From contig CAVPHV010000003.1 in the NCBI GenBank assembly GCA_963704825.1, positions 248,001 through 312,000 on the forward strand: 64,000 nt of DNA, written 5' to 3'. Made by a program: the position numbers and the translations under genes. Below are positions 25,701-34,791 of this stretch, one piece after another; within the stretch, counting starts at the first letter, position 1, and every line of letters starts with the position of its first letter. The notes beneath the pieces were generated by a model, which had not been told where the DNA came from, did no database searches, and saw nothing but the letters and a program-made list of their open reading frames with translations. The DNA is from CAVPHV01 sp963704825 (lineage in GTDB: Bacteria; Actinomycetota; Acidimicrobiia; Spongiisociales; UBA5794).

Positions 25701-26330
25701 ATGGCGGCCGACCCGACTCCATTCCCGATGTTTCCGCTTGGCAGCGTGCTGTTTCCAGGTGGAGTGCTTCCACTGCATGTCTTCGAGCCTCGCTACGTGG
25801 AGATGATCAACGACGTGCTCGACGGCGACCAGCAGTTCGGCGTCGTTCTCATCGAACGGGGATCTGAGGTGGGCGGGGGAGACGTGCGGTTCGAGGTCGG
25901 CACCGTGGCTCGCCTGGCCCGCATCGGCGCCCTCGACGACGACCGCCTGTTTGTCGTCGCCGTCGGCGCCGGCCGCTTCCGGGTCTCCCGGTGGCTTTCC
26001 GATGATCCCTACCCGCAGGCGGAAGTTGTCCCCCTCGATGACCCGACCGGAAACGGGAGCCTCGCCGAGCTCGTGGCTGAGAACCGCAAGCTGCTGCGCC
26101 GAGTGTTGGCTCTCGCCAGCGAGCTGGGCAGCAGCGTCGGAGACGTCGATCCGGAATTGCCGGCAGATCCCGTTGCAGCAAGCTGGGAGTTGTGTGCCGC
26201 CGCCCCGGTTGAACAGCTCGATCGGCAGCGTCTGCTCGAAATCGACGATCCGGCGCAGCGGCTCACCACGTTGCAGGGGCTACTCGACGACTCGGCCACC
26301 ACCCTCCAACTCCGTCTCGAGCGCGGCTGA
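25701..26330 (+). CDS. LON N-terminal (PUA-like) domain protein
   Basis: A 209-residue stand-alone version of the Lon protease substrate-recognition domain, with no ATPase or protease part. Typical motifs are FPMFPLGSVLFPGGVLPLHVFEPRY, FGVVLIERG, VGTVARLARIGALDDDRLFVVAVGAGRFRV, then an alpha-helical C-terminal half. Stand-alone proteins of this type are widespread and of unknown role, sometimes annotated as peptidase S16. ATG 25701 opens directly with family sequence; the 31 codons upstream do not match. It is divergent from the ABC exporter gene and convergent with the PBP gene. Confidence 0.88.
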   Translation: MAADPTPFPMFPLGSVLFPGGVLPLHVFEPRYVEMINDVLDGDQQFGVVLIERGSEVGGGDVRFEVGTVARLARIGALDDDRLFVVAVGAGRFRVSRWLSDDPYPQAEVVPLDDPTGNGSLAELVAENRKLLRRVLALASELGSSVGDVDPELPADPVAASWELCAAAPVEQLDRQRLLEIDDPAQRLTTLQGLLDDSATTLQLRLERG

Positions 26331-26354
26331 GGTTCGGCTCGGGCGCGGCCGCCG

Positions 26355-28886
26355 CTACCCGTCGTCGGGCGGAGGTTCGGGCGGAGGTTCCTCGACGAGG
26401 ACGCCGATGTAGACGGTGACCACCTGCTGGAACCCGACGACCTGGCCCGGACCGGGATCCTGGCCGATCACCTTGCCGACCTTGTCGGGATCGTCGGTCG
26501 GCCGGTTCGCGACCTGCCAACTCACGTTCAGCCCGGACTCGGCGTTGAAGTCCGCGATCCTGGCGTCGACCGAGCCGAGGTCAAGGCCACGCAGATCGAT
26601 CATCACCGGTGGCCGGCCGCTCGAGATCAGCACGACAACGCGCGACCCCTGGCGAACGGTTGCTCCGCCGCGCGGGCTCTGCGAAAGCAAGGTGCCTTCG
26701 GGCTGGCTGGATGCCACCGGAACGAACGACGAGAACAGGCCCGCCTTGTGGATCAGGTCGGTGGCCGATCCCTTGCTCCTGCCGAGCACATCGGGCACCG
26801 TGGTGTTGGGGACTCGGTAGTACGCCGAGGTGCCCTCCGGCACTTCGGCGAAGTCGACCTCGGGCAGGTCGGCGACGACGAACTCCATGAACTGCTTCCA
26901 GATCGGAGCGGCCAATGTTCCGCCGTAGGCTCGGGAGTAGCCCTGGGTCTGCTGAGTAACGTCATTGAAGACGTTGAAGTTGACCATCTCGACCTGAGCG
27001 TCGGCGTAGCCAACCCACACCGCGGTCGTCAGCTGCGGGATGAAACCCATGAACCAGACGTCGCGGAAGTCCTGGGCGGTCCCCGTCTTTCCTGCTTGCG
27101 GCCGACCGATCTGGGCTCGGGTCGCCGTGCCGCCGGAGACGACCTTCTTCAGCGCTCCCACCGCCGCCGCGGTCAGCGCCGGGTCGAGGACCTGCTGCCG
27201 GTCGACCTCATGCTGGTAGACGACGTTGCCGTTCTTGTCCTCGATCCGTTCGATCAGGTAGCTGTCGACCTTCGCCCCGTAGTTGGCGATCGTTGAGTAG
27301 GCCGAGGCCATCTCGAGCGGACTGACGCTCTGGGTACCGAGGGCGATGGAGAGAACTGGGTTCAACGGTGATTCGATGCCGACCCGGTGTGCCATCTCGA
27401 CGATGTTCTCCGGCCCGACTGCGTTGGACACCTGGGCATACACCGTGTTGTAGGAGTTGTAGGTGGCCTGCTCGAGGGTGGCGAGGTCTTTGCTGCCGCC
27501 GGCGTTGCTCACCGTCCAGATGTTGCCGCCGTCGGGGGCGCAGGGATAGCCACAATCGATCCGCTGGGGGCTCCGGGCGTCCCAGTAGGTGCCGAGGGTG
27601 ATCGGCCAGCCGGCCTGGCTTCCCTTCTCGAGAGCCGTGAGCAGTGCGATCGGTTTGAACGCCGAACCTGCTTGGCGACGACCCTCCGTGGCCAGGTCGT
27701 AGGGGCGCTGGCCGGCTTCGATGTCGGTGCCGAACTCGATACCGCTGGCCATCACTCGCACCGCGCCGGTTGCGTTGTCGACCATCGCAATGGCCCCGGT
27801 CGGGCCGGTGTCGTCGCGGAACCACGACTTGAGGATGCGGTTGGCCTCCTGCTGGAGCTCGTAGTCGACGGTCACCGTCACTTGCAGGCCGCCTCCGCCG
27901 GCGCAGTCGGTGTCCTCGGCCGGACAGCCAAACAGCGACCGGTAGCGCTCGCTGTAAGTGTCGCCGAGTCCGTAGGCGGGGTTGTTCAGGATTTCGTGGC
28001 GGGCGGCGATGATGACCTGCGGCGCGAGTTGCTCGAAGTCCTCGTGGGGGATCGGCGCCAGCGGCTCCGCTTTGGCGTCCGTGGCTTCCTGGGCCGTGAT
28101 GAAGCCGTTGTCTTCCATCTCGTCGATCACGGAGTTGCGACGGGCAATCACGGCGTCGGGGTTGTTCCGGATGTTGTAGATGGTGGGGTTCCGGATCGGG
28201 ATCATGATCGTGGCGGCTTCAGCGATGGTGAGATCGTCGAGCTCCTTGCCGAAGTACTCCTGGGATGCGGCCTTGACTCCGTAGGCGTTCTCACCGAAGA
28301 ACTGGGCATTCATGTAGAACTCGAGGATCTGGTCCTTCGTGTAGCGACGTTCCAACTCGGCGGCGATGGCCGCCTCGCAGATCTTGCGCTCGATCGTCCT
28401 TTCCTCGGTCAGGAAGTTCTTCTTCACGATCTGCTGGGTGATCGTCGAACCTCCCTGGAGGCCGCCGCCTTCGCTGCGGGCGTTCGCCATGGCGGCACGG
28501 ACGATGGCACGGAAGTCGACGCCTTGGTGCTCGTAGAACTTGCCGTCCTCGGTGGCGACGATGGCATTGCGGACCAGTTCGGGCACCTCCTCGAAGGCAA
28601 CCGGCTGGCTGTTGCGAGCGGTCAGCTTGCCGAGCAGCACGCCGTCGGAGGTTTGGACCTCGGAGAGGCTGCCGATGTCGGGCAGGTCAAGTGCCAGGTC
28701 CTCGACGTCGCAAATATACTGTTCTTCGAGGTCCAGCACCGTACCGAACGCAGCGTTGGTCTCCATGAATCCGAACAACCCGTAGAGGCTGGCGCCGAGC
28801 AGAGTGATCACGGCGAGCGTCGCCAGCGCCGGGATGCGCCGGCCGCGGCGTTCGCGCCGTTCTTCGAGGTGAATGCTGGGTTCCAT
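26355..28886 (-). CDS. Class A penicillin-binding protein with two PASTA domains
   Basis: Bifunctional peptidoglycan glycosyltransferase/transpeptidase (843 residues) anchored by one N-terminal helix (ALATLAVITLLGASLYGLFGF). The GT51 domain (about 80-260) shows ATEDGKFYEHQGVD (catalytic Glu), QGGSTITQQIVKKNFL and RKICEAAIAAELE. The transpeptidase (about 340-650) has the SxxK nucleophile in GSAFKPIAL, SxN in SYNTVYAQ, and KTGTAQ. The C-terminus carries two PASTA domains (about 695-830; one begins VPDVLGRSKGSATDLI), which bind muropeptide, and an acidic Pro-rich tail. This layout resembles mycobacterial PonA1. It is essential-type wall synthesis machinery; no regulators are adjacent. Confidence 0.95.
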   Translation of the reverse strand: MEPSIHLEERRERRGRRIPALATLAVITLLGASLYGLFGFMETNAAFGTVLDLEEQYICDVEDLALDLPDIGSLSEVQTSDGVLLGKLTARNSQPVAFEEVPELVRNAIVATEDGKFYEHQGVDFRAIVRAAMANARSEGGGLQGGSTITQQIVKKNFLTEERTIERKICEAAIAAELERRYTKDQILEFYMNAQFFGENAYGVKAASQEYFGKELDDLTIAEAATIMIPIRNPTIYNIRNNPDAVIARRNSVIDEMEDNGFITAQEATDAKAEPLAPIPHEDFEQLAPQVIIAARHEILNNPAYGLGDTYSERYRSLFGCPAEDTDCAGGGGLQVTVTVDYELQQEANRILKSWFRDDTGPTGAIAMVDNATGAVRVMASGIEFGTDIEAGQRPYDLATEGRRQAGSAFKPIALLTALEKGSQAGWPITLGTYWDARSPQRIDCGYPCAPDGGNIWTVSNAGGSKDLATLEQATYNSYNTVYAQVSNAVGPENIVEMAHRVGIESPLNPVLSIALGTQSVSPLEMASAYSTIANYGAKVDSYLIERIEDKNGNVVYQHEVDRQQVLDPALTAAAVGALKKVVSGGTATRAQIGRPQAGKTGTAQDFRDVWFMGFIPQLTTAVWVGYADAQVEMVNFNVFNDVTQQTQGYSRAYGGTLAAPIWKQFMEFVVADLPEVDFAEVPEGTSAYYRVPNTTVPDVLGRSKGSATDLIHKAGLFSSFVPVASSQPEGTLLSQSPRGGATVRQGSRVVVLISSGRPPVMIDLRGLDLGSVDARIADFNAESGLNVSWQVANRPTDDPDKVGKVIGQDPGPGQVVGFQQVVTVYIGVLVEEPPPEPPPDDG

Positions 28887-28958
28887 TGTCTCTCCGCGAT
28901 AGAGACGCTGTAGAGGCCGGGGAAGTTCCCGGAGGTACCATCGGATCGATCGAGTCGG

Positions 28959-30569
28959 ATGATAGAAAGCATCGGGAGCTACCGCGTGGACATTGAGGCG
29001 ACAAGCGGATTCGAGATCCTGCCTTTGTACGGCCCGGATCTCCCTGAGGGCTGGGAAGCCGACGAACAGTTGGGAGCTCCCGGCGAATTCCCCTTCACCC
29101 GCGGTCCCTACCCCTCGATGTACCGGGGCCGGCTGTGGACGATGCGCCAGTACGCAGGGTTTGGGACCGCCGAGGCGACCAACGCTCGCTTCAAGGCGCT
29201 GCTCGATGCCGGCCAGACCGGGCTATCGGTAGCGTTCGACCTGCCGACCCAGATGGGTCTCGACTCCGACGATCCCATGGCGGAAGGCGAGGTCGGCAAG
29301 GTTGGGGTGGCGATCGACTCGCTCGAGGACATGAGGCGGCTCTTCGCCGACCTTCCGCTCGCCGAGGTCACGACCTCGATGACGATCAACTCGACTGCGG
29401 CGGTGCTCCTGCTGCTCTATCAGCTGGTTGCGGAAGAGCAGGGGGTAGCGCCCGACTCGATCCGGGGCACGGTCCAAAACGACATTCTGAAGGAGTACAT
29501 CGCCCGGGGCACCTACATCTACCCGGTGCGGCCCTCGATGCGGCTGGTCACCGATCTGTTTGCGTACTGCGCAGCGGAGCTGCCCAATTGGAACACGATC
29601 TCGATCTCGGGCTATCACATTCGCGAGGCCGGGTCGACGGCAGCCCAGGAGGTGGCGTTCACGATCGCCAACGGACTCGCTTACGTCGAGGCGGCACGCG
29701 ATGCCGGTCTCGACGTTGATGCATTTGCGCCCCGCCTGTCGTTCTTCTGGAACGCCCACAACAACCTGTTCGAGGAGGTGGCCAAGTTTCGGGCTGCTCG
29801 CCGGCTGTGGGCCCGGCTGATGAAGGACCGGGTTGGTGCCGTCAACCCCGCCTCGTGGCGGATGCGATTTCACACCCAAACCGCCGGTTCGACCTTGACC
29901 GCCCAACAGCCGCTCAACAACGTGGTTCGCACCGCGTATCAGGCGCTGGCGGGTGTTCTCGGCGGTACCCAGTCGCTGCACACCAACTCATACGACGAGG
30001 CGCTTGGTCTGCCCACCGAGGCGTCGGCAACCGTGGCGTTGCGTACCCAGCAGATCCTTGGCTACGAGTCGGGTGTGGCCGACACGGTCGATCCGCTGGC
30101 CGGGTCGTACTTTGTCGAGTCACTCACCGACCAGGTCGAGGCAACAGCCGTCGAGCTGATCACCCGCATCGACCAACTCGGCGGAGCTACCGCCGCCATC
30201 GAGGCGGGCTTCCAGCAAGACGAGATCGAGGATGCCGCCTATCGAACCGCAAGAAGGGTCGAGGCCGACGAGGAGGTCGTCGTCGGTGTGAACCGGTTCA
30301 TGGCCGAGGAGGCAGTACCGGCGCCGGCGCTGTTGCTCGACCCCGAGCTCGAACGGGGCCAGAAGTCGGCCGTTGCGGCCATGCGGGAACGGAGGGACAA
30401 CGCCGCGGTTGCCGCCGGCTTGGCCGCAGTGCGCACTGCGGCAAGTGGCGACGCCAACCTGCTGTATCCGATGAAGGAAGCCCTCGCCGCCGGCGCCACC
30501 GTCGGCGAAGTGAGCGACGTCCTACGGGACGTCTTCGGGACCTTCTCCGCGTTCGGCAGGCGGCGTTGA
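28959..30569 (+). CDS. mutA: Methylmalonyl-CoA mutase large subunit, lacking the B12 domain
   Basis: Adenosylcobalamin-dependent isomerase converting methylmalonyl-CoA to succinyl-CoA. The 536 residues hold the substrate-binding TIM barrel only: FTRGPYPSMYRGRLWTMRQYAGFGTAE, RGTVQNDILKEYIARGTYI, SISGYHIREAGSTA, FHTQTAGSTLTAQQPLNN and GGTQSLHTNSYDEAL. The Tyr and Arg pattern favours methylmalonyl- over isobutyryl-CoA. The B12-binding domain must come from a separate small subunit, which is not in the window. This split form is common in archaea and actinobacteria. It works with the carboxylase at 34792-38104 and the adenosyltransferase at 8464. Related acyl-CoA mutases of this class cannot be excluded. 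Confidence 0.9.
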   Translation: MIESIGSYRVDIEATSGFEILPLYGPDLPEGWEADEQLGAPGEFPFTRGPYPSMYRGRLWTMRQYAGFGTAEATNARFKALLDAGQTGLSVAFDLPTQMGLDSDDPMAEGEVGKVGVAIDSLEDMRRLFADLPLAEVTTSMTINSTAAVLLLLYQLVAEEQGVAPDSIRGTVQNDILKEYIARGTYIYPVRPSMRLVTDLFAYCAAELPNWNTISISGYHIREAGSTAAQEVAFTIANGLAYVEAARDAGLDVDAFAPRLSFFWNAHNNLFEEVAKFRAARRLWARLMKDRVGAVNPASWRMRFHTQTAGSTLTAQQPLNNVVRTAYQALAGVLGGTQSLHTNSYDEALGLPTEASATVALRTQQILGYESGVADTVDPLAGSYFVESLTDQVEATAVELITRIDQLGGATAAIEAGFQQDEIEDAAYRTARRVEADEEVVVGVNRFMAEEAVPAPALLLDPELERGQKSAVAAMRERRDNAAVAAGLAAVRTAASGDANLLYPMKEALAAGATVGEVSDVLRDVFGTFSAFGRRR

Positions 30570-30669
30570 ACCGTGCCGCCCGGAAACCGAGAAATGGAGA
30601 CGCGGGGCGGGGCGGCGTGTCTGGTGGCCGGCACGGGACAGGCAGCGCCCCCGCCTCGCGCCGCGCGGC

Positions 30670-31602
30670 CTAGCGCTTGGTTGCCACCACACGGACGATG
30701 GGGACCCAGACGATGGGGACCAGCCAGCGGATCTCCTGGAGCATGCGTTCGATCAGGGCGGGGCGGCGGTAGGTGTCGCGGCCGCGTTCGTCGACCAGCC
30801 AGCGGTGTTTGATATCGAACACCGCCCGGCCCAGCTCATGGATCCGGTCGGGTTCGGCTTCGAGCTGTTCCCAGATCCCGAGGGGATAGGTAAATGGCTC
30901 GATGTCGTCGACGACCTCCAGGGTGAAGCCGCCCCGGATGAATGAATCGACCAGTGCCGGGACACGAAGCCCGTAACCGGTAGTGCCGTAGCTCGACTCG
31001 CGTGGCGGCAGCCCCAAATACTTGACCAACTCGGTGAGTCCGGCGAGACGCTGCGCCTCTTCGGTGAGGATCTCATGCACATCGCGGGGAGCACCGGCTG
31101 CCAGACCGACCAAACGCTCGAGCAGCGCCTCGCTGTCACGTTCATTGTCGAGTGACGGGTAATTCTGAAGCGGGAAGAACGTATGGCTTGCGATGACGAT
31201 CCGGCCCCCCGGCGCCAAGACCGGACGGATTTGGTCGAGCATGACATCCACGTCGACCTCGCCATCCTCCCAGCGCGGGAACTGGAAGACCATCCGGGCG
31301 CAGAACAGGTCAACCGACTCGGGCTCGAACGACTCGGCGATATGTGAGGCGAGGACTCCCGGCTGCCACTCGACGCCTGAAATCGGGGTGGGGTTGGCCA
31401 GTTCGGGTCCCGGCACGGTCGCAATCAGCCGGCTTGGGGTCTGCGCTGCCATGTAGGAAGACAGATCACCCAGACCTGCAGAGAAGTCGACCACGCGTTT
31501 GCCCGTCACCCAGGCGGGGTCGACGAAGTTCTCGGTGAGGTAGTAGACGAACGGCCGGACCAGTGGCCAATGCCGCTCCCGCTCCCATAGTGGTATGTCC
31601 AT
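30670..31602 (-). CDS. SAM-dependent methyltransferase-like protein
   Basis: A 310-residue protein with a class I methyltransferase core. Motif I is VVDFSAGLGDLSSYMA (about 38-53), followed by an acidic post-I strand, SVDLFCARMVFQFPRWEDG and motif V-like GGRIVIASHTFFPL. Substrate is unknown. The C-terminus has a hydrophobic stretch (LVPIVWVPIVRVVATKR) that may attach it to the membrane. It converges with the mutase gene over 100 bases, which contain only weak inverted repeats. I cannot name a pathway. Confidence 0.78.
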   Translation of the reverse strand: MDIPLWERERHWPLVRPFVYYLTENFVDPAWVTGKRVVDFSAGLGDLSSYMAAQTPSRLIATVPGPELANPTPISGVEWQPGVLASHIAESFEPESVDLFCARMVFQFPRWEDGEVDVDVMLDQIRPVLAPGGRIVIASHTFFPLQNYPSLDNERDSEALLERLVGLAAGAPRDVHEILTEEAQRLAGLTELVKYLGLPPRESSYGTTGYGLRVPALVDSFIRGGFTLEVVDDIEPFTYPLGIWEQLEAEPDRIHELGRAVFDIKHRWLVDERGRDTYRRPALIERMLQEIRWLVPIVWVPIVRVVATKR

Positions 31603-31831
31603 CTGGTGAGCGTACCGATTTCAGGCGGAGCATCTGTTGCCTCATCTGTTGCATTCGGCCCCAGGAGGGCAACTGAAGGCAAGTCGGCAGACGAATTCGT
31701 CGCCGGCGGCTGCGACGAGATCGAGGTGTTCGCGGCCGGCCCCGGATCTCCTCCCCGACACCGTCACGGCCCTGCGGTCATCGGAGGAGATCGCCGCTGA
31801 TCGGGATGGCACATGGGTGAGTGCAGACGCG

Positions 31832-32695
31832 CTATGACTCCGAGCTCACCACGAACGTGATCTCGTATTCATCGAGGAGCTGACCGTCGCTTGCGAGTTC
31901 GAGGCTGAGCGCCGCCTCTCCCGCTGCGAGCCCGGTGATGGTGAATCTCCACGCCGGAATGAACGAATGAGAGGTGTCGATATCGACTTCGCTGAAATCA
32001 CCCGGACTTCGCGCCGGACCCAGCGCAACCGGGCCGGCAACAGTGACAACCGTCTTGTCATCACCGGTGATCGCCCAGGCGGCATCGGGATGAAGCTGAT
32101 TGCCGTGGAGCACCAACTCGATGGACGCCCCGTGTTCCAACGTCACCACCTCGCCGTGATTCCACTCGCGGAGCATCTGCGGCTGATGGCTGAATCCGCC
32201 GCCACCACAGCGGTTCGCAACCGCCGCCGTGCCGGCATCACAGGCATCTTCCACGACTTCGACCGCAAAGTCGGCGATGTCGACAAGCCGCCCATCGACG
32301 ACCAGTTCAAAGCGGAGCGGGGTCTCCCCGAGAGCAACTCCCTCGAAGACGAAGCCGCTGCGTGTCACCAACGATCCGGGATCGAACTCCCCACCTTCCA
32401 TTGCCTCCGGATCCCCGGAGGGTGGTCGCGGCTCCTCGTGCTCCTCGCCGATCAAGCGCAACACGGAATCATCGAATTCGGCAACACCCCACTGTTCACC
32501 GGGATATGCGGAACTCCCGAGCAGATCAACAGAGAACTCCTCCTCGGGCTCGATTGCCAGCAGCCATCCGCTGTCCCACTTCTCGACACCGAAGCGTGCA
32601 GAGCTGAAATCGCTTCCCAGGCAACCCGCGACAAGAACCACCAGCACAGCGATCACCAGCCGGAGGAGCAGCAACTCCGACCGAGACGGACCCAC
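31832..32695 (-). CDS. Lipoprotein with two chagasin-like (I42) inhibitor folds
   Basis: A 287-residue lipoprotein with lipobox LVAGC after a strongly hydrophobic signal. Two tandem domains of about 110 residues share a pattern: SVDLLGSSAYPGEQWGV / SIELVLHGNQLHPDAAWAI, then DDSVLRL / DKTVVTV, then FVFEGVALGETPLRFEL / WRFTITGLAAGEAALSLEL, then a final V/F-x-V strand. That resembles the chagasin cysteine-protease inhibitor fold (I42), though the NPTTG inhibitory loop is absent or altered. GTG 32695 follows GGAGGGATCAGC. The 229 bases downstream to the methyltransferase gene and 215 upstream hold nothing I recognise. The fold assignment is by eye. Confidence 0.6.
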   Translation of the reverse strand: MGPSRSELLLLRLVIAVLVVLVAGCLGSDFSSARFGVEKWDSGWLLAIEPEEEFSVDLLGSSAYPGEQWGVAEFDDSVLRLIGEEHEEPRPPSGDPEAMEGGEFDPGSLVTRSGFVFEGVALGETPLRFELVVDGRLVDIADFAVEVVEDACDAGTAAVANRCGGGGFSHQPQMLREWNHGEVVTLEHGASIELVLHGNQLHPDAAWAITGDDKTVVTVAGPVALGPARSPGDFSEVDIDTSHSFIPAWRFTITGLAAGEAALSLELASDGQLLDEYEITFVVSSES

Positions 32696-32910
32696 GCTGA
32701 TCCCTCCTGTTGCCCTGCCTCAATCGTATCGCATGCAAGACGAGTCGTGGATCAGCCCCACCTGGACGTACTGCCACGACATGAGCTGCACCAGACATCC
32801 GGCGTTTCATCTCAGAGGCGTCATTTCGAAGGCAGGCACCGCTCCCCTGGAGATGCGTTGCGAAACAGGCGTCGCTCCCCTACTGAAGCTCCGCTCACAA
32901 AGCGTGGCAC

Positions 32911-33846
32911 CTACTGGCGCGCGAAGTCGAGTATCTCGCTGGGCGTCCGCTTGTCGAACAACGCACCGAGATGGTCCTTGCCCTCGTAGAGCCTGAGTGT
33001 GCAGTCGGGGATCAGGTCGGCGGTCTCCTCGTAGATCGACTTGGTGACGAATCGGTCCCGGTCCCCGCACACCAGCAGCACCGGCACCGGAATCGTCGGC
33101 AGGATCTCCCGGCCGTCGAACGCGCTGAGGGCCTCGGCGCCGACTACGAGATCATTGGAGCCGGCCGGCAGGATCACCCGCCCCATCACCGATGCCAGGA
33201 GGCGGGCGACCACGGGTGGGCGGAGGCCGGGAAACATGAACCTCACCATCACCGCGGCCGCGTCGGTTCTGCGTCCGGCGTTATTCAGTCGCGCCGACTC
33301 CAGGTTGGCCGCCTGGGACGCGTCGTCCAGCGTGTAGCCGGCGACCACGATCGCGATGTGGGCGAAGAGGTCAGGATGTCGAGCGGCCAGGCAGAACCCG
33401 ATCATGCCACCACCAGAGTCCCCGACGACGAGATCGACCTTCCCGCCGAACTCGGCGGCGATCAACCCTGCGTAGTCCTCAGCCATGTCTGCGAGGGTGC
33501 AGCCCTGCGGCAGGTTCGGCTTCTGGCCAACCAGAGAGATGGTGTACCCGGCCTCGACAAATGAACGGAGCATCCGCGTCATCAACACCAGGTAGCCGCT
33601 CCTGGGCACGGCACCAGCGCGGCCCCCGCTGGACCCGATGTGACCGGTGTGGCTCAGGTCGGGAATCCACAACAGCGACTTCGCTCCCGAACCGAACCGC
33701 AGATAGCCCATCCCGTTCGGGAAGGTGCCCGCCACCACCTCAGGGCCTCTCCGGCGTCGCCGACGGATCGCGACGATCCCGATCGCAGCGACGATCAGCG
33801 CTCCGCCGATGGTCACAACACGTCTCCGCACGGCCGACGCTGCCAT
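32911..33846 (-). CDS. Membrane-anchored alpha/beta hydrolase
   Basis: A 311-residue hydrolase with an N-terminal membrane anchor (VVTIGGALIVAAIGIVAI) and basic RRRRRR stop. The fold landmarks are present: nucleophile elbow VVGDSGGGMIGF (Ser), acid in LLVCGDRDRFV, and His in EGKDHLGALF. The oxyanion region is LLWIPDLSHTG. Substrate is not predictable; the closest general class is peptidase/lipase-like alpha/beta hydrolases of actinobacteria. ATG 33846 follows AAGGAG; the frame is open 30 codons further upstream without similarity. The 298 bases between it and the next gene are AT-richer at their far end but show no gene I can support. Confidence 0.82.
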   Translation of the reverse strand: MAASAVRRRVVTIGGALIVAAIGIVAIRRRRRRGPEVVAGTFPNGMGYLRFGSGAKSLLWIPDLSHTGHIGSSGGRAGAVPRSGYLVLMTRMLRSFVEAGYTISLVGQKPNLPQGCTLADMAEDYAGLIAAEFGGKVDLVVGDSGGGMIGFCLAARHPDLFAHIAIVVAGYTLDDASQAANLESARLNNAGRRTDAAAVMVRFMFPGLRPPVVARLLASVMGRVILPAGSNDLVVGAEALSAFDGREILPTIPVPVLLVCGDRDRFVTKSIYEETADLIPDCTLRLYEGKDHLGALFDKRTPSEILDFARQ

Positions 33847-34144
33847 CACTTGCTCCTTGTTCTGACGCTTGGGGACTGAGTCCTTGTCGCCACAACCCAA
33901 CAGTACCCACCCGTCACCGACCTGCACCGGCCTCAACCCGGCGCGAACCCTGGCTTTGTCGGCTGTGCGCTGATAGCGGTCGAGATGCTTCGCCGGAGAA
34001 GTGGCACTACGACGGCCGCCGTGTTGCCCGTCAGGGCGTCGACACGGTGTCTGCGTCTGATCGGATGGGTGTTTCCCCGCAATTGCCCCTCCTTTTTGAC
34101 CGATAGCGCGGCGCGAAAATGACTGTCTGGACTAGGCGGACGGG

Positions 34145-34654
34145 CTAGGCGGACAATCGCTCGGCAGCTCCGGTGACGTGGAGGCGGAGAGCCTTCTCGG
34201 TGTCGTGCAGCTGCACGAGGCGAGCCACCATTGGAGAAAGGAGTGGCATGACCTCGTCGACGGGGACTACCTCCGGCTCGTCCACGCCGTAGCTGCGGTT
34301 GTCGAGCTCAACGACACCTTGACCGGCAGCCTGCAGGTTGCGCAACCAGTCGGTCTCCGTGCCGTACGGCATCGGGATGATGATGGTGTCCTCTGACTTG
34401 TGGGCTGTCAGTGGCGTCACGAATGCCTTTCCCGACTTCCGGCCGACGTGATGAAGCAACGCCGAATTCGCCGATCGTCCTGCGAAGAAGCGGACCCACA
34501 CCGGATTGGTCACGTGTTTGTGATACCACGTGAGCCATCCCATCACCCGGGGCCTGCGACTCTTGAACGCCCACAGCATGAGCGCCGTCTCGAAGGCCTG
34601 CTCAATGATGATAATGCCGACAATCGCTGCCAGCACCTTGAAGAGCCTGCGCAT
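34145..34654 (-). CDS. Ddn-like nitroreductase-family protein (F420-type)
   Basis: 169 residues of the deazaflavin-dependent nitroreductase family (split beta-barrel), membrane-associated by an N-terminal helix (VLAAIVGIIIIEQAFETALML). The core carries LHHVGRKSGKAFVTPLTA, VPMPYG-like IIIPMPYGTETDWLRNL and QAAGQG, typical of Ddn proteins that use reduced coenzyme F420. cofE and cofD at 61-63 kb show that the cell makes F420. The role may be quinone or xenobiotic reduction. ATG 34654 is preceded by GGGAGG. Whether it binds F420, FMN or heme cannot be settled from sequence. Confidence 0.78.
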   Translation of the reverse strand: MRRLFKVLAAIVGIIIIEQAFETALMLWAFKSRRPRVMGWLTWYHKHVTNPVWVRFFAGRSANSALLHHVGRKSGKAFVTPLTAHKSEDTIIIPMPYGTETDWLRNLQAAGQGVVELDNRSYGVDEPEVVPVDEVMPLLSPMVARLVQLHDTEKALRLHVTGAAERLSA

Positions 34655-34791
34655 ACCGGCCTCCCAATCGTTGCTCGACGCCTCATCGTCACAATCCCAC
34701 ACACCGTGCGGAAGGGGAGAAGGTCCCCTACCCGACCGGATCGGCACTCCATTGGTTGAGCGTATCGGGTCTCCGAATCGAGCCGAGCCTG

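Noticed and set aside
33561..34106. Open plus-strand frame of 181 codons ending SPQLPLLFDR
   Set aside because: Most of it is antisense to the alpha/beta hydrolase and has shadow-like composition. Only the last 50 codons lie in the gap, with no start or family signal.
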